From: Gallionellaceae bacterium
GTDB taxonomy: Bacteria > Pseudomonadota > Gammaproteobacteria > Burkholderiales > Thiobacillaceae
NCBI GenBank assembly: GCA_028714735.1
Contig: JAQTLU010000001.1
Location: forward strand, 412,697-476,696
Direction: 5' to 3'
DNA: 64,000 nucleotides
Shown here: positions 31,440 to 40,667 of the stretch, piece after piece
Layout of the letters: every line of letters starts with the position of its first letter
How positions within the stretch are numbered: position 1 is the stretch's first letter
The notes under the pieces: generated by a model
What the model saw: only the letters and a program-made list of their open reading frames with translations
Database searches by the model: none
What the model was told of the DNA's origin: nothing
Made by a program: the position numbers and the translations under genes

Positions 31440-33145
31440 ATCAGGATCATCTCCGAGAGGCCCTTGCCGGCCGGAATCATCGGGTAGACGTTCTCGCGCG
31501 GATCGGTGATGAAGTTCAGGAACACCAACTGGTCCTTGTACTCGCCGAAGGCCTTGCGCAAGGCCGGCTCGACGTCTTCCGGCTTCTCGATCTTCATGCC
31601 GACGTGGCCGTAGGCCTCGGCCAGCTTGACGAAGTCGGGCAGCGAAGCGACATAGGACTCGGAGTAGCGTTCCTCGTAGAAGAACTCCTGCCACTGCCGG
31701 ACCATGCCCAGGTAGCCGTTGTTGAGCAGGATGATCTTGATCGGCAGGTTGCTCTGCTTGCAGGTGGCCAGTTCCTGGATGTTCATCTGGATGCTGCCCT
31801 CGCCGGTGATGCAGGCGACCGGGGCGCCCGGATGGGCCATCTGCACGCCCATCGCGGCAGGCAGGCCGAAGCCCATGGTGCCGAGGCCGCCGGAGTTGAT
31901 CCAGCGCCGCGGCTTGGCGAACTTGTAGTATTGCGCCGCCCACATCTGGTGCTGGCCGACGTCGGAGGTCACGTAGGCGTCGCCGCCGGTGACTTCGTAC
32001 AGCTTCTCGATCACGAACTGGGGCTTGATCACGGCCGACTCGCGGTCGTACTTCAGGCAATCCTGCGAACGCCACAGCTCGATCTGCGCCAGCCAGGCCT
32101 TGATGGACTCCGGGTCGGGACCATGACCGGCGGCCTGGGCCAGCTTGGTCAGCTCGGCCAGGACCTGGCCGACGTTGCCGACGATGGGCACGTCCACCTT
32201 CACCCGCTTGGAGATGGAGGACGGATCGACGTCGATGTGGATGATCTTGCGCGCTTCCTTCTGGAAGTGCTTGGGGTTGCCGATGACGCGGTCGTCGAAA
32301 CGGGCGCCCACCGCCAGCAGCACGTCGCAGTGCTGCATGGCCATGTTGGCCTCGATGGTGCCGTGCATGCCCAGCATGCCGAGGAACAGCGGGTCGGGCG
32401 ACGGGTAGCCGCCCAGGCCCATCAGGGTGTTGGTGACCGGGAAGCCGAGGTAACGGGCCAGTTCGATCAGTTGTTCGGCGGCATCGCCCAGGATCACCCC
32501 GCCGCCGGCGTAGATCACCGGCCGCTTGGCCTCCAGCAGCATCTGCACGGCGCGCTTGATCTGACCGGCATGGCCCTTGGAGGTCGGGTTGTAGGACCGC
32601 ATGCTGATGCTGTCCGGGTAATGGAAGGCGCACAGGTGCTGGGTGACGTCCTTGGGGATGTCCACCACCACCGGGCCGGGCCGGCCGGTCGCGGCGATGT
32701 AGAAGGCCTTCTTCATGGTCTCGGCCAGATCCTTGACGTCCTTGACCAGGAAATTGTGCTTCACGCAGGGCCGGGTGATGCCGATGGTGTCGACCTCCTG
32801 GAAGGCATCCATGCCGATCGCCGGCGTGGGCACCTGGCCGGTGATCACCACCATCGGAATCGAGTCCATGTAGGCGGTGGCGATGCCGGTCACCGCGTTG
32901 GTGGCGCCGGGGCCCGAGGTCACCAGGGCGACGCCGACCTTGCCGGTGGAGCGGGCATAGGCATCGGCCGCGTGCACGGCGGCCTGTTCGTGGCGTACCA
33001 GGATGTGCAGGAACTTGTCCTGCTTGTAAATTTCGTCGTAGATGTTGAGCACCGCCCCGCCAGGGTAGCCGAAGACATGCTCGACGCCCTCGGCCGCAAG
33101 ACAGCGAACCACGATCTCCGCACCAGTCAATTCCGTATCAGCCAT
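31436..33145 (-). CDS. ilvB: Acetolactate synthase large (catalytic) subunit
   Basis: 569 residues. Thiamine-diphosphate enzyme: catalytic Glu in VRHEQAAVHAADAYARSTG, FAD-binding middle domain, and the ThDP motif GEGSIQMNIQELATCKQ ending NN. It makes acetolactate from pyruvate and starts the ilvBHC-psd-pssA-leuA group. The start follows GTTTATTCTGACTCTTCGCAATCC-like leader sequence without a strong ribosome site. Confidence 0.96.
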   Translation of the reverse strand: MADTELTGAEIVVRCLAAEGVEHVFGYPGGAVLNIYDEIYKQDKFLHILVRHEQAAVHAADAYARSTGKVGVALVTSGPGATNAVTGIATAYMDSIPMVVITGQVPTPAIGMDAFQEVDTIGITRPCVKHNFLVKDVKDLAETMKKAFYIAATGRPGPVVVDIPKDVTQHLCAFHYPDSISMRSYNPTSKGHAGQIKRAVQMLLEAKRPVIYAGGGVILGDAAEQLIELARYLGFPVTNTLMGLGGYPSPDPLFLGMLGMHGTIEANMAMQHCDVLLAVGARFDDRVIGNPKHFQKEARKIIHIDVDPSSISKRVKVDVPIVGNVGQVLAELTKLAQAAGHGPDPESIKAWLAQIELWRSQDCLKYDRESAVIKPQFVIEKLYEVTGGDAYVTSDVGQHQMWAAQYYKFAKPRRWINSGGLGTMGFGLPAAMGVQMAHPGAPVACITGEGSIQMNIQELATCKQSNLPIKIILLNNGYLGMVRQWQEFFYEERYSESYVASLPDFVKLAEAYGHVGMKIEKPEDVEPALRKAFGEYKDQLVFLNFITDPRENVYPMIPAGKGLSEMILI

Positions 33146-33232
33146 GGATTGCGAAGAGTCAGAATAAAATCAAAGGGGAGGAACAGTAGCCTTTGCAACC
33201 TTTTTGGTCAAGGTCGCGCCACTGCGCCCGGC

Positions 33233-34204
33233 TCATCCGACCACCTGGTAGTACAGGTTCTGCGGATGGTTGGCCTGGGCGAAGAAAAACCAGCGCTCGA
33301 ACAGCAGGCCGACATACTGGACCACGAAGGCCAGCCAGAGCAAAGCGCCGGAATCGAGCGCCAGTCCGGCCCACAGCAGCAACACCGGTACCGGGAAGAC
33401 CAGGACCAGGAAGATCCACTTCACCGATTTCATGAACACCAGGCTGCGGCCATGGAAGTATTCGCGGGTGTTGTAGGAACCGCCCATGAAGCCCATGGCC
33501 TGCTGCTGGACCTGGGGGTGGCGCACGCCGATGGCGGTCTGCAGGTTGGACACCCGCTTCAGGCGGGCATTGCGCACCAAGGAGGCGATCCGGGTCGCGC
33601 AGGCCGCCAGGGTCAGCACGATGGCCCAGCCGGCATAGAACTCCACCATGCCGGGCGCCAGCGCCGCCGCGTAGGCCGCGGCGAAGGCGAAACCGGAGGC
33701 CGAGCCGAGCAGGAAGTAGTTCACCACCGTCAGCGGCGTCGCCCATTCCTGCAGGAAGCGGATCGCCGCGTAGATCATGCCGGTGCACAGGAACAGCGCC
33801 AGGGTGGCGGCCACGCCCAGGCTGCCGACGGTCAACGCGACCTGGCCGGGCAGGCCCCAGCCGTACAGGTCGGCATCCAGTTCCAGCCAGTTGACCACGG
33901 CGTAGACGAACACCAGGGCCATCACCAGGGGCAGGGCGATCACCTCGCGCGACAGCCAGGAGGTGCGCCACTTGCTGGCGGCGCGCCAGGCCCGTTCCGG
34001 GCGGCCGAGGTGGAACACCGAGGCGATCAGGCCAGCGACCAGGAAGGCCAGGGCAATCAGGCCGCCAAGCGCGTAGTAGCTGCCTGGCTGGGCGGGCAGG
34101 ATATTGACGATGGTGTAGCTCTGGCTGGAGAACAGGGCCAGGAACAGGCCCTGGCCGACGCCGATCAGGGTAGTGAGGAAGACCACGGATAAAGCGGGAT
34201 GCAT
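33233..34204 (-). CDS. soeC: Sulfite dehydrogenase membrane anchor SoeC (DmsC-like)
   Basis: 323 residues with about eight membrane helices, opening HPALSVVFLTTLIGVGQGLF, which is the DmsC-family start. HLGRPERAWRAASKWRTSWLSREV matches the conserved DmsC/SoeC loop. It anchors the SoeAB catalytic pair to the inner membrane and should pass electrons to quinone. It starts 11 bases after soeB. No other genes belong to the unit; ilvB follows upstream on the same strand but separate. Confidence 0.85.
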   Translation of the reverse strand: MHPALSVVFLTTLIGVGQGLFLALFSSQSYTIVNILPAQPGSYYALGGLIALAFLVAGLIASVFHLGRPERAWRAASKWRTSWLSREVIALPLVMALVFVYAVVNWLELDADLYGWGLPGQVALTVGSLGVAATLALFLCTGMIYAAIRFLQEWATPLTVVNYFLLGSASGFAFAAAYAAALAPGMVEFYAGWAIVLTLAACATRIASLVRNARLKRVSNLQTAIGVRHPQVQQQAMGFMGGSYNTREYFHGRSLVFMKSVKWIFLVLVFPVPVLLLWAGLALDSGALLWLAFVVQYVGLLFERWFFFAQANHPQNLYYQVVG

Positions 34205-34215
34205 GATTACTCCGG

Positions 34216-34941
34216 TTACATGAGCCAGTCGTCCAGCGTGACGTCCTTGCTGGTGTCGTGACGGATGTCTTCTTTCTTGAGCGGATTATCGGCGCGCACC
34301 AGTTCGTCCGCACGGATGGTCATCTGGGTACGCCGGCGCGGCAGGTAGTGGTTGGCCGGCTTGGTGCCCCACTCGGGCATCAGCTGGTAGCCGCCGCTGG
34401 CCATGATCGCCCTCGACACCACCGAGTTGGGATCGTGGATGTCGCCGTACAGGCGGGCGCTGGTCGGGCAGGAGATCACACAGGCCGGCTTGCGCCTGTC
34501 CTCCGGGATGGACAGGTCGTAGATGCGGTCGACGCAGAGGGTGCACTTCTTCATCACCTTCTGATACTCATCCAGCTCGCGGGCGCCATAGGGGCAGGCC
34601 CAGGAACAGTACTTGCAGCCGATGCACTTGTCGTAGTCGACCAGGACGATGCCGTCCTCCTTGCGCTTGTAGGAGGCGCCAGTCGGGCATACCGGCACGC
34701 AGGGCGGCTCCTCGCAGTGCAGGCAGGACTTCGGGAAGTGCACGGTCTCGGTACAGGGGAACTCGCCGACCTCGTAGGTCTGCACCCGGTTGAAGAAGGT
34801 GCCGGTCGGGTCGGCCTGGTAGGGGTTGTCGTCGAACAGCGGCCCGGCCTCGCCCGAGGTGTTCCACTGCTTGCATGAGGTCACGCAGGCGTGGCAGCCG
34901 ACACAGACGTTGAGGTCGATGACCAATGCCAGTTGGGTCAT
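34216..34941 (-). CDS. soeB: Sulfite dehydrogenase iron-sulfur subunit SoeB
   Basis: 241 residues holding four [4Fe-4S] cysteine sets: CVGCHACVTSCKQWN, CLHCEEPPCVPVCPTGASYK, CIGCKYCSWACPYGARE and CTLCVDRI...ACVISCPTSARL. This DmsB/NrfC-type ferredoxin carries electrons from SoeA to SoeC. No signal peptide. Start ATG overlaps the soeA stop by 4 bases. The alternative, another molybdoenzyme of the DMSO-reductase group, cannot be excluded without alignment. Confidence 0.88.
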   Translation of the reverse strand: MTQLALVIDLNVCVGCHACVTSCKQWNTSGEAGPLFDDNPYQADPTGTFFNRVQTYEVGEFPCTETVHFPKSCLHCEEPPCVPVCPTGASYKRKEDGIVLVDYDKCIGCKYCSWACPYGARELDEYQKVMKKCTLCVDRIYDLSIPEDRRKPACVISCPTSARLYGDIHDPNSVVSRAIMASGGYQLMPEWGTKPANHYLPRRRTQMTIRADELVRADNPLKKEDIRHDTSKDVTLDDWLM

Positions 34942-37823
34942 TTGCCACCTCCCTTGGTGAAGCGACCGGCAAAGTAGTTCTGCCAGGTGCGCCGGGACGG
35001 CGTGCCCGGCGCCGGCGGCACCGGCGCGAACTGCGGCGAGGTCTCCGGAGGATCGTTCGGATCGGCCTTGTAGATACGCACCCGGACGTCGTACCAGGCG
35101 GCCTGGCCGGTCACCGGGTCGGAGTTGGAGATGTGCTCGCCGGCCTCGTTGGCCGGCAGTTCCTCGGAGATCAGGTGGTTGAGCAGGAAGCCCTGCTTCG
35201 ACTCGTTCGCCTTCGGATCAAGGTTCCAGGCCCCAGCCGCCTTGCCGATGGCGTTCCAGGTCCATACCGTACCCGGTTCCACCGCCTCGGTCAGCCGTGC
35301 CATGCAGCGCACCTTGCCCCATTGCGACTCGACCCAGATCCAGTCGTCGTCGCTGATGCCGGCGGCGGCGGCGGTCTTCGGGTTGACGTACAAGTAGTTG
35401 TAGGTGTGGATCTGGCGCAGCCAGGCATTCTGCGAATCCCAGGAGTGGTACATGGCCATCGGCCGCTGGGTCACCGCGTTGAGCGGGTACTGGTGCTTGT
35501 CGGACAGGCTGGCCTCGAGCGGCTCGTAATAGAACGGCAGCGGGTCGAAGTAGGTCTCGATGCGTTTCCTCAGATGCTCGGGCGGGCGCCGGCCGGCACC
35601 CTTGCCCTGCGCCGCCAGGCGGAACTTCTGCAGCACCTCGGAATAGATGTGGATGTTGATCGGCTCCACGTGCCGGGTCATGCCGTGCGACTGCGCCCAC
35701 TGCAGGTAGCCCTGGTTCCAGTTGCGCATGTACTGGTAGGACTTGGGCAGGTGGTACTGGAACACGCAGTTGTTCTTCTCATACATCTGCCACTGGTTCG
35801 GGTTCGGCTCGCCCTTCATCGACTTCTCGCCGCCCTTGCCGCGCCAGCCGGCCAGGAAGCCGATACCGGAATTGGGCGCGGTCTCGAAGTTGACGATGAA
35901 GTCGGGATAGTCGCGGTACTTGCGCTTGCCTTCCTTGTCGACGAAGGCGGGCAGCTTCAGGCGCGAACCCAGCTCGATCAGGACCTCCTGGAACGGCTTG
36001 CACTCGCCGGTCGGCGGCAGCACCGGGATGCGCACCGAATCGACCGGACCGTCGAACTCGGAGATCGGCCGGTCCAGCATCGACATGGCGTCGTGACGTT
36101 CGAGATACGTCGTATCCGGCAGCACCAGGTCGGCGAAGGCGGTCATCTCGGACTGGAAGGCGTCGGCGACGACGATGAAGGGGATCTTGTAGCTGCCGTC
36201 CTCTTCCTTGTCGTTGAGCATCTTGCGCACCTCGACCGCGTTCATGGTCGAGTTCCAGGCCATGTTGGCCATGAATATGAGCAGGGTGTCGATCTTGTAG
36301 GGGTCGCCGCGCCAGGCGTTGGTGATGACGTTGTGCATCAGTCCGTGCACCGAGAGCGGATATTCCCAGGAGAAGGCCTTGTCGATCCGCACCGGGTTGC
36401 CGTCGTCGTCGACGAAGAGGTCGTCCGGGTCGGCCGGCCAGCCCAGCGGCATGCCGTTCAACGGGGTATCCGGCTGCACGCCCTCCGGCCCCTTGGGGGT
36501 CTTCGGACAGGGCGGGATCGGACGCGGGAACGGCGCCTTGTGGCGGAAGCCGCCCGGCCGGTCGATGGTGCCCAGGATCGACATCAGGATGCCCAGGGCG
36601 CGGATCGAGTGGAAGCCGTTCGAGTGCGCCGCCATGCCGCGCATGGCGTGGAAGGCGACCGGGTTGCCGGTGACGGTCTGGTGCTCGTTCTCCCAGACGT
36701 CGGTCCAGGCGATCGGCAGTTCGATCTTCTGGTCGCGCGCGGTGACGCCCATCTCGTGGGCCAGGCGGACGATGGTCTCGACCGGGATGCCGGTGATGCC
36801 GGCGGCCCATTCCGGGGTGTAGGCGGCGACCCGTTCCTTGAGCAGTTCGAAGGCGGTCTTCACCGGGGTGCCGTCGGGCAGCGTGAACTCGCCCAGCAGG
36901 CGGGGCTCGACGCCCGGGGTCATGGTCGATACCGGGCGGTCCATCTCGCGGTCCCACCAGAGCTTGTTCTGGGGGTCGAAACAGCCCTCCTCGGGCGGCA
37001 CCTCGAAGCGCACGAACATGCCGTACTCCGGGCTCCGAGGGTCCATGTTGACCAGTTCGGCGGAGTTGGAATACTGGACCAGGAAATCGCGGTCGTACAG
37101 GCCCTGCTTGATGATCTCGTGGATCAGCGCCAGGATCAGGGCGCCGTCGGTGCCCGGCTTGATCGGCACCCACTCGTCGGCAATGGCCGAGTAGCCGGTG
37201 CGCACCGGGTTGATGGAGATGAAGCGGCCGCCGTTGCGCTTGAACTCGGCCAGGGCGATCTTGAGCGGGTTGGAATGGTGGTCCTCGGCGGTGCCGATCA
37301 TCACGAACAGCTTGGCGCGGTCGAGGTCGGGGCCGCCGAACTCCCAGAACGAGCCCCCGATGGTGTAGATCAGGCCGGCCGCCATGTTGACCGAGCAGAA
37401 GCCGCCGTGTGCCGCGTAGTTGGGCGTGCCGTACTGGCGCGCGAACAGGCCGGTCAGGGCCTGCATCTGGTCGCGCCCGGTGAACAGGGCGAACTGCTTC
37501 GGGTCGGTCGAACGAATCTTGCCGAGGCGCTCTTCCAGGATGGCGAAGGCCTCGTCCCAGGAGATCTCCTCGAACTCGCCGGCGCCCCGGTCGGCACCCT
37601 GCTTGCGGCGCAGGGGCTTGGTCAGGCGGGCCGGCGAATATTGCTTCATGATGCCGCTGGAGCCCTTGGCGCACAGCACGCCCTGGTTCAGCGGGTGGTC
37701 GGGGTTGCCCTCGATGAAGCGCACCTCGCCGTTCTTCAGGTGCACCTTGATGCCGCAACGGCAGGCACACATGTAGCAGGTGGTGGTGCGGACTTCCTCG
37801 TGCAGGGCCTGGCTATCGGTCAT
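34938..37823 (-). CDS. soeA: Sulfite dehydrogenase molybdopterin subunit SoeA
   Basis: 961 residues of the molybdopterin-guanine-dinucleotide oxidoreductase family. The N-terminal [4Fe-4S] site is C16-x2-C19-x3-C23 and the C of GVLCAKGSSG. There is no twin-arginine leader: the protein starts TDSQALHEEVRTTTCYMC, so it is cytoplasmic, as known for SoeABC of Allochromatium and betaproteobacterial sulfur oxidisers and unlike DmsA or PhsA. Domain marks include EISWDEAFAILEERLGKI and the C-terminal molybdopterin-binding region from about 820. Proposed reaction: sulfite to sulfate, electrons to quinone. Substrate is inferred from family and genome type. Confidence 0.85.
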   Translation of the reverse strand: MTDSQALHEEVRTTTCYMCACRCGIKVHLKNGEVRFIEGNPDHPLNQGVLCAKGSSGIMKQYSPARLTKPLRRKQGADRGAGEFEEISWDEAFAILEERLGKIRSTDPKQFALFTGRDQMQALTGLFARQYGTPNYAAHGGFCSVNMAAGLIYTIGGSFWEFGGPDLDRAKLFVMIGTAEDHHSNPLKIALAEFKRNGGRFISINPVRTGYSAIADEWVPIKPGTDGALILALIHEIIKQGLYDRDFLVQYSNSAELVNMDPRSPEYGMFVRFEVPPEEGCFDPQNKLWWDREMDRPVSTMTPGVEPRLLGEFTLPDGTPVKTAFELLKERVAAYTPEWAAGITGIPVETIVRLAHEMGVTARDQKIELPIAWTDVWENEHQTVTGNPVAFHAMRGMAAHSNGFHSIRALGILMSILGTIDRPGGFRHKAPFPRPIPPCPKTPKGPEGVQPDTPLNGMPLGWPADPDDLFVDDDGNPVRIDKAFSWEYPLSVHGLMHNVITNAWRGDPYKIDTLLIFMANMAWNSTMNAVEVRKMLNDKEEDGSYKIPFIVVADAFQSEMTAFADLVLPDTTYLERHDAMSMLDRPISEFDGPVDSVRIPVLPPTGECKPFQEVLIELGSRLKLPAFVDKEGKRKYRDYPDFIVNFETAPNSGIGFLAGWRGKGGEKSMKGEPNPNQWQMYEKNNCVFQYHLPKSYQYMRNWNQGYLQWAQSHGMTRHVEPINIHIYSEVLQKFRLAAQGKGAGRRPPEHLRKRIETYFDPLPFYYEPLEASLSDKHQYPLNAVTQRPMAMYHSWDSQNAWLRQIHTYNYLYVNPKTAAAAGISDDDWIWVESQWGKVRCMARLTEAVEPGTVWTWNAIGKAAGAWNLDPKANESKQGFLLNHLISEELPANEAGEHISNSDPVTGQAAWYDVRVRIYKADPNDPPETSPQFAPVPPAPGTPSRRTWQNYFAGRFTKGGGK

Positions 37824-37981
37824 GGTATCGGCGGTGGTCCGGTCCGGCGGCCACGGACGGCCACGCCCGGACGGGGCGGAACATTAAGAATTGCTTATTT
37901 TCTCATTTACCAGCCGGCATTGAAACCCGCACCTGCCGGCGCCGGACGTAAAATCGGCCTATTGAAACCAAGCGACCCACC

Positions 37982-39784
37982 ATGGCACACGACCGACTCC
38001 GCCCGGACACCATGACCCAACGCATCGGCGCCAGCCAGTGGCGGGCTGCGCTCAAGCTGTTCCCCTATGTCTGGCAATACAAGCGGCGCGTGCTGATGGC
38101 GTTCGGCCTGCTGTTCTGCGCCAAGCTGGCCAACGTCTCGGTGCCGCTGATGCTGAAGGAGATCGTCGACCATCTGCAGAAACCGACCGTCGCCCTGGCC
38201 CTGCCCATGCTGTTCATCGTCCTCTACGGCGTCCTCCGCTTCGGCAACACCGGCCTGAGCGAACTGCGCGACGCCCTGTTCGCCCGGGTCCTGCAGCGGG
38301 CCATGCGCGGCGTCATCTTCGACGTCTTCAGGCATCTGCACGCCCAGTCCCTGCGTTTCCACCTGGAACGCCGCACCGGCGCCCTGGCCGCCGACATCGA
38401 ACGGGGCGCCCGCTCGACCCGCTTCCTGATCAACTTCAGCCTGTTCAACATCGCGCCCACCCTGCTGGAAATCCTCATGGTGGCGGGCATCCTGTTCGTC
38501 AAATACGACCCCTGGTTCGGCGGCATCACCCTGGGGGCGCTGGTCGTCTACATCGCCTTTACCGTCGGGGTGACCAACTGGCGGCTGAAATTCCGTCGCG
38601 CCATGAACGAGACCGACGCCGCCGCCAATGCCCGCGCCATCGACAGCCTGCTCAACTACGAGACGGTGAAGTACTTCAACAACGAGACCTACGAATCCGA
38701 GCGCCTGAACCATGAACTGCGCCAGGCCGAGGAGGCCGCGGTGCAGAGCGAGATCTCCCTGGCCTGGCTCAACGCCGGCCAGGCCTTCATCATCGCCATC
38801 GGGGTCACCGCCATGATGGGCCTGGCCGCCAAGGGCGTGGCGAACAAGAGCATGACCATCGGCGACCTGGTCCTGGTCAACGCCTACCTGCTGCAGTTGT
38901 TCATCCCGCTCAATTTCCTCGGCACCGTGTACCGGGAGATCCGCAACGCCCTGACCGACATGGAAAAGATCTTCGGCCTGCTCGGCCAGCCGTCCGAGAT
39001 CCAGGATCACCCGAATGCCCAACCGCTGGCGCTGAATCGCGCCGAGGTCCGCTTCGAGGCGGTCGATTTCGCCTACGATGCGCGCCGTCCCATCCTGCAC
39101 GCTATCGACTTCGTCATCCCGGCCGGCCGCAAGGTCGCCGTAGTCGGCCCCAGCGGGGCCGGCAAGTCGACCCTGGCCCGGCTGCTGTTCCGCTTCTTCG
39201 ACGTCAGCGGCGGCCGCATCCTGATCGACGGCCAGGACATCCGGCTGGCGACCCAGGACTCGGTGCGCGCGACCATCGGCATCGTCCCACAGGACACCGT
39301 GCTGTTCAACGACAGCCTGTACCACAACATCGAGTACGGCCGCCCCGGTGCCAGCCGCGAGGAGGTCCTGGAGGCCGCCCGGGCCGCCCACCTGGACCGC
39401 TTCATCGCGGGCCTGCCGGACGGCTATGACACGGTGGTCGGAGAACGCGGCCTGAAACTCTCCGGCGGCGAGAAGCAGCGGGTGGCGATCGCCCGGACGA
39501 TCCTGAAGAACCCGCCCATCATGGTGTTCGACGAGGCCACCTCATCGCTCGACTCCGGCACCGAGCAGGCCATCCAGGAGGAACTGACCCAGATCGCCCG
39601 CAACCGCACCACCCTGGTCATCGCCCACCGGCTATCCACCGTGGTCGATGCCGACGAGATCCTGGTGCTGAAGGCTGGCCGGATCATCGAACGCGGCAGC
39701 CATGGCGAACTCATGATCCAGGATGGGCACTATGCCGAGATGTGGCGCCTGCAGTTGCGGGAAGAACAGAAGCTTCCGGCTTAG
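37982..39784 (+). CDS. ABC transporter, Atm1-type half-exporter (membrane plus ATPase domains)
   Basis: 600 residues. Six membrane helices in residues 20-310 (LMAFGLLFCAKLANVSVPLM; TDAAANARAIDSLLNYETVK then YFNNETYE is an Atm1/HMT signature), then the ATPase with Walker A VGPSGAGKSTLARL, signature LSGGEKQRVAIARTIL and Walker B IMVFDEATSSLD. Bacterial Atm1 relatives export glutathione-linked metals or sulfur compounds. It is divergent from soeA with 158 bases between. An internal ATG at 38012 could also be the start. Confidence 0.9.
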   Translation: MAHDRLRPDTMTQRIGASQWRAALKLFPYVWQYKRRVLMAFGLLFCAKLANVSVPLMLKEIVDHLQKPTVALALPMLFIVLYGVLRFGNTGLSELRDALFARVLQRAMRGVIFDVFRHLHAQSLRFHLERRTGALAADIERGARSTRFLINFSLFNIAPTLLEILMVAGILFVKYDPWFGGITLGALVVYIAFTVGVTNWRLKFRRAMNETDAAANARAIDSLLNYETVKYFNNETYESERLNHELRQAEEAAVQSEISLAWLNAGQAFIIAIGVTAMMGLAAKGVANKSMTIGDLVLVNAYLLQLFIPLNFLGTVYREIRNALTDMEKIFGLLGQPSEIQDHPNAQPLALNRAEVRFEAVDFAYDARRPILHAIDFVIPAGRKVAVVGPSGAGKSTLARLLFRFFDVSGGRILIDGQDIRLATQDSVRATIGIVPQDTVLFNDSLYHNIEYGRPGASREEVLEAARAAHLDRFIAGLPDGYDTVVGERGLKLSGGEKQRVAIARTILKNPPIMVFDEATSSLDSGTEQAIQEELTQIARNRTTLVIAHRLSTVVDADEILVLKAGRIIERGSHGELMIQDGHYAEMWRLQLREEQKLPA

Positions 39785-39802
39785 CCGCAGGGCGCAGAAA
39801 TG

Positions 39803-39829
39803 ACAAAGGCCGTCGATGACGGCCTTTGT
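39803..39829. terminator. Perfect hairpin between the ABC exporter and tRNA-Lys
   Basis: ACAAAGGCCGTC, GAT loop, GACGGCCTTTGT: a 12-bp perfect stem without a clear T-run on either strand. It lies after both the ABC gene (plus) and the tRNA (minus), where a shared transcription end is expected. Confidence 0.6.
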
Positions 39830-39834
39830 GGTGT

Positions 39835-39910
39835 TGGTGGGAGGTGGGGGATTCGAACCCACGACCAATTGGTTAAAAGCCAACTGCTCTACCAACTGAG
39901 CTAACCTCCC
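39835..39910 (-). tRNA. tRNA-Lys(TTT)
   Basis: 76 nucleotides with encoded CCA. Acceptor GGGAGGT/ACCTCCC, D-arm AGCTCAGTTGGTAGAGC, anticodon loop CTTTTAA (anticodon TTT) closed by TTGG/CCAA, variable loop and T-arm with GTTCGAATC. Discriminator base A precedes CCA. Confidence 0.96.
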
Positions 39911-39925
39911 GTTTGGAGGGGGCGG

Positions 39926-39955
39926 ATTATTTCAAACATCCGCACCCCCAGTCAA
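39926..39955 (-). promoter_or_regulatory. Probable promoter of tRNA-Lys
   Basis: On the minus strand TTGACT (39955-39950), 18 bases, AATAAT (39931-39926), about 16 bases before the mature tRNA end. A second TTGACA lies 8 bases further upstream. Confidence 0.5.
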
Positions 39956-39959
39956 CCTG

Positions 39960-40607
39960 TCAATAGGTCACGGTCTTGCGCGAGCGGGGTCGTTTGGCGG
40001 CCGGCTTGCTCTTGCCCTGGCTCACCGCCGGCTGACTGTAGGAGACCGGCTGGACCGGCGAAGCGGCTGACCCCGCCGCACCCGATCCACTGGCTAGATC
40101 AGTGTTTTTTTTTGAGCCCCAGTTGTCCATGAAGGCCAACACCTTGCTGATCTTGACCTGGCCGGGGATGAACATGACGATCTCGCCATTGGGATCGTAC
40201 AGGTAGGAAGTGGGATAGAAATCCACCGGACCGACCTGGCGGAACGGGCTGTCCGGGTTGCGCCGGGCGCCGCCGGCGACCACCGACTGGAAATCCATGC
40301 CATGACTCTTGACCGCATCGCGGACCACATTCTCATCCGGGCCGTAATCGAGGCTGATGCCGATCACCACGAAATCCTTGCGCTTGTTCATGTCGTTCAG
40401 GGCGGGCACTTCGACCCAGCACAACGGGCACCAGGGCGCCCAGAAGTTCACCAACACCCACTTGCCCTTGAAATCGGACAACTGTATGGGCTTGCCGGTG
40501 ATATCCGTGAACTGGAAGTTGATGGCCTTGGTGGATTCCTCGGCATAACCCGCGGGCGACAGCGAGAAGGCCAGACCGGCCAGCAACAGTAACAGCGTTT
40601 TACGCAT
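39960..40607 (-). CDS. TlpA-like periplasmic thioredoxin-fold protein, CPLC active site
   Basis: 215 residues. Signal peptide with cleavage after SPAGYA. The TlpA/ResA-type fold has active site NFWAPWCPLCW (C60, C63) and the cis-proline segment FYPTSYLYDPNGEI (P132). The dipeptide between the cysteines is PL, not the common PP or PH. After residue 160 comes a disordered Ser/Ala/Pro/Lys tail ending SRKTVTY; the junction is coded by nine consecutive A. It stands 60 bases downstream of the YeeE/YedE transporter, so a role in handling oxidised or persulfide sulfur is suggested. Confidence 0.85.
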   Translation of the reverse strand: MRKTLLLLLAGLAFSLSPAGYAEESTKAINFQFTDITGKPIQLSDFKGKWVLVNFWAPWCPLCWVEVPALNDMNKRKDFVVIGISLDYGPDENVVRDAVKSHGMDFQSVVAGGARRNPDSPFRQVGPVDFYPTSYLYDPNGEIVMFIPGQVKISKVLAFMDNWGSKKNTDLASGSGAAGSAASPVQPVSYSQPAVSQGKSKPAAKRPRSRKTVTY

Positions 40608-40667
40608 TACGATCCTTTCTTACCTTCTCTCAAGGGTAAATCCAGCGCTTTTATCTTATGGATAGTA

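Noticed and set aside
30948..32633. Long open frame joining ilvH to an upstream region
   Set aside because: The upstream two thirds is ilvB read in the wrong frame; ilvH starts at 31439 overlapping the ilvB stop.
33146..33232. Terminator between soeC and ilvB
   Set aside because: A short T-run exists (CCTTTTTGG) but no stem precedes it on either strand.
31604..34192. Very long plus-strand frames opposite ilvB, soe, valS and tol genes
   Set aside because: These are antisense shadows produced by high third-position G+C; their composition is His/Gly/Gln/Arg-rich and they match no family.
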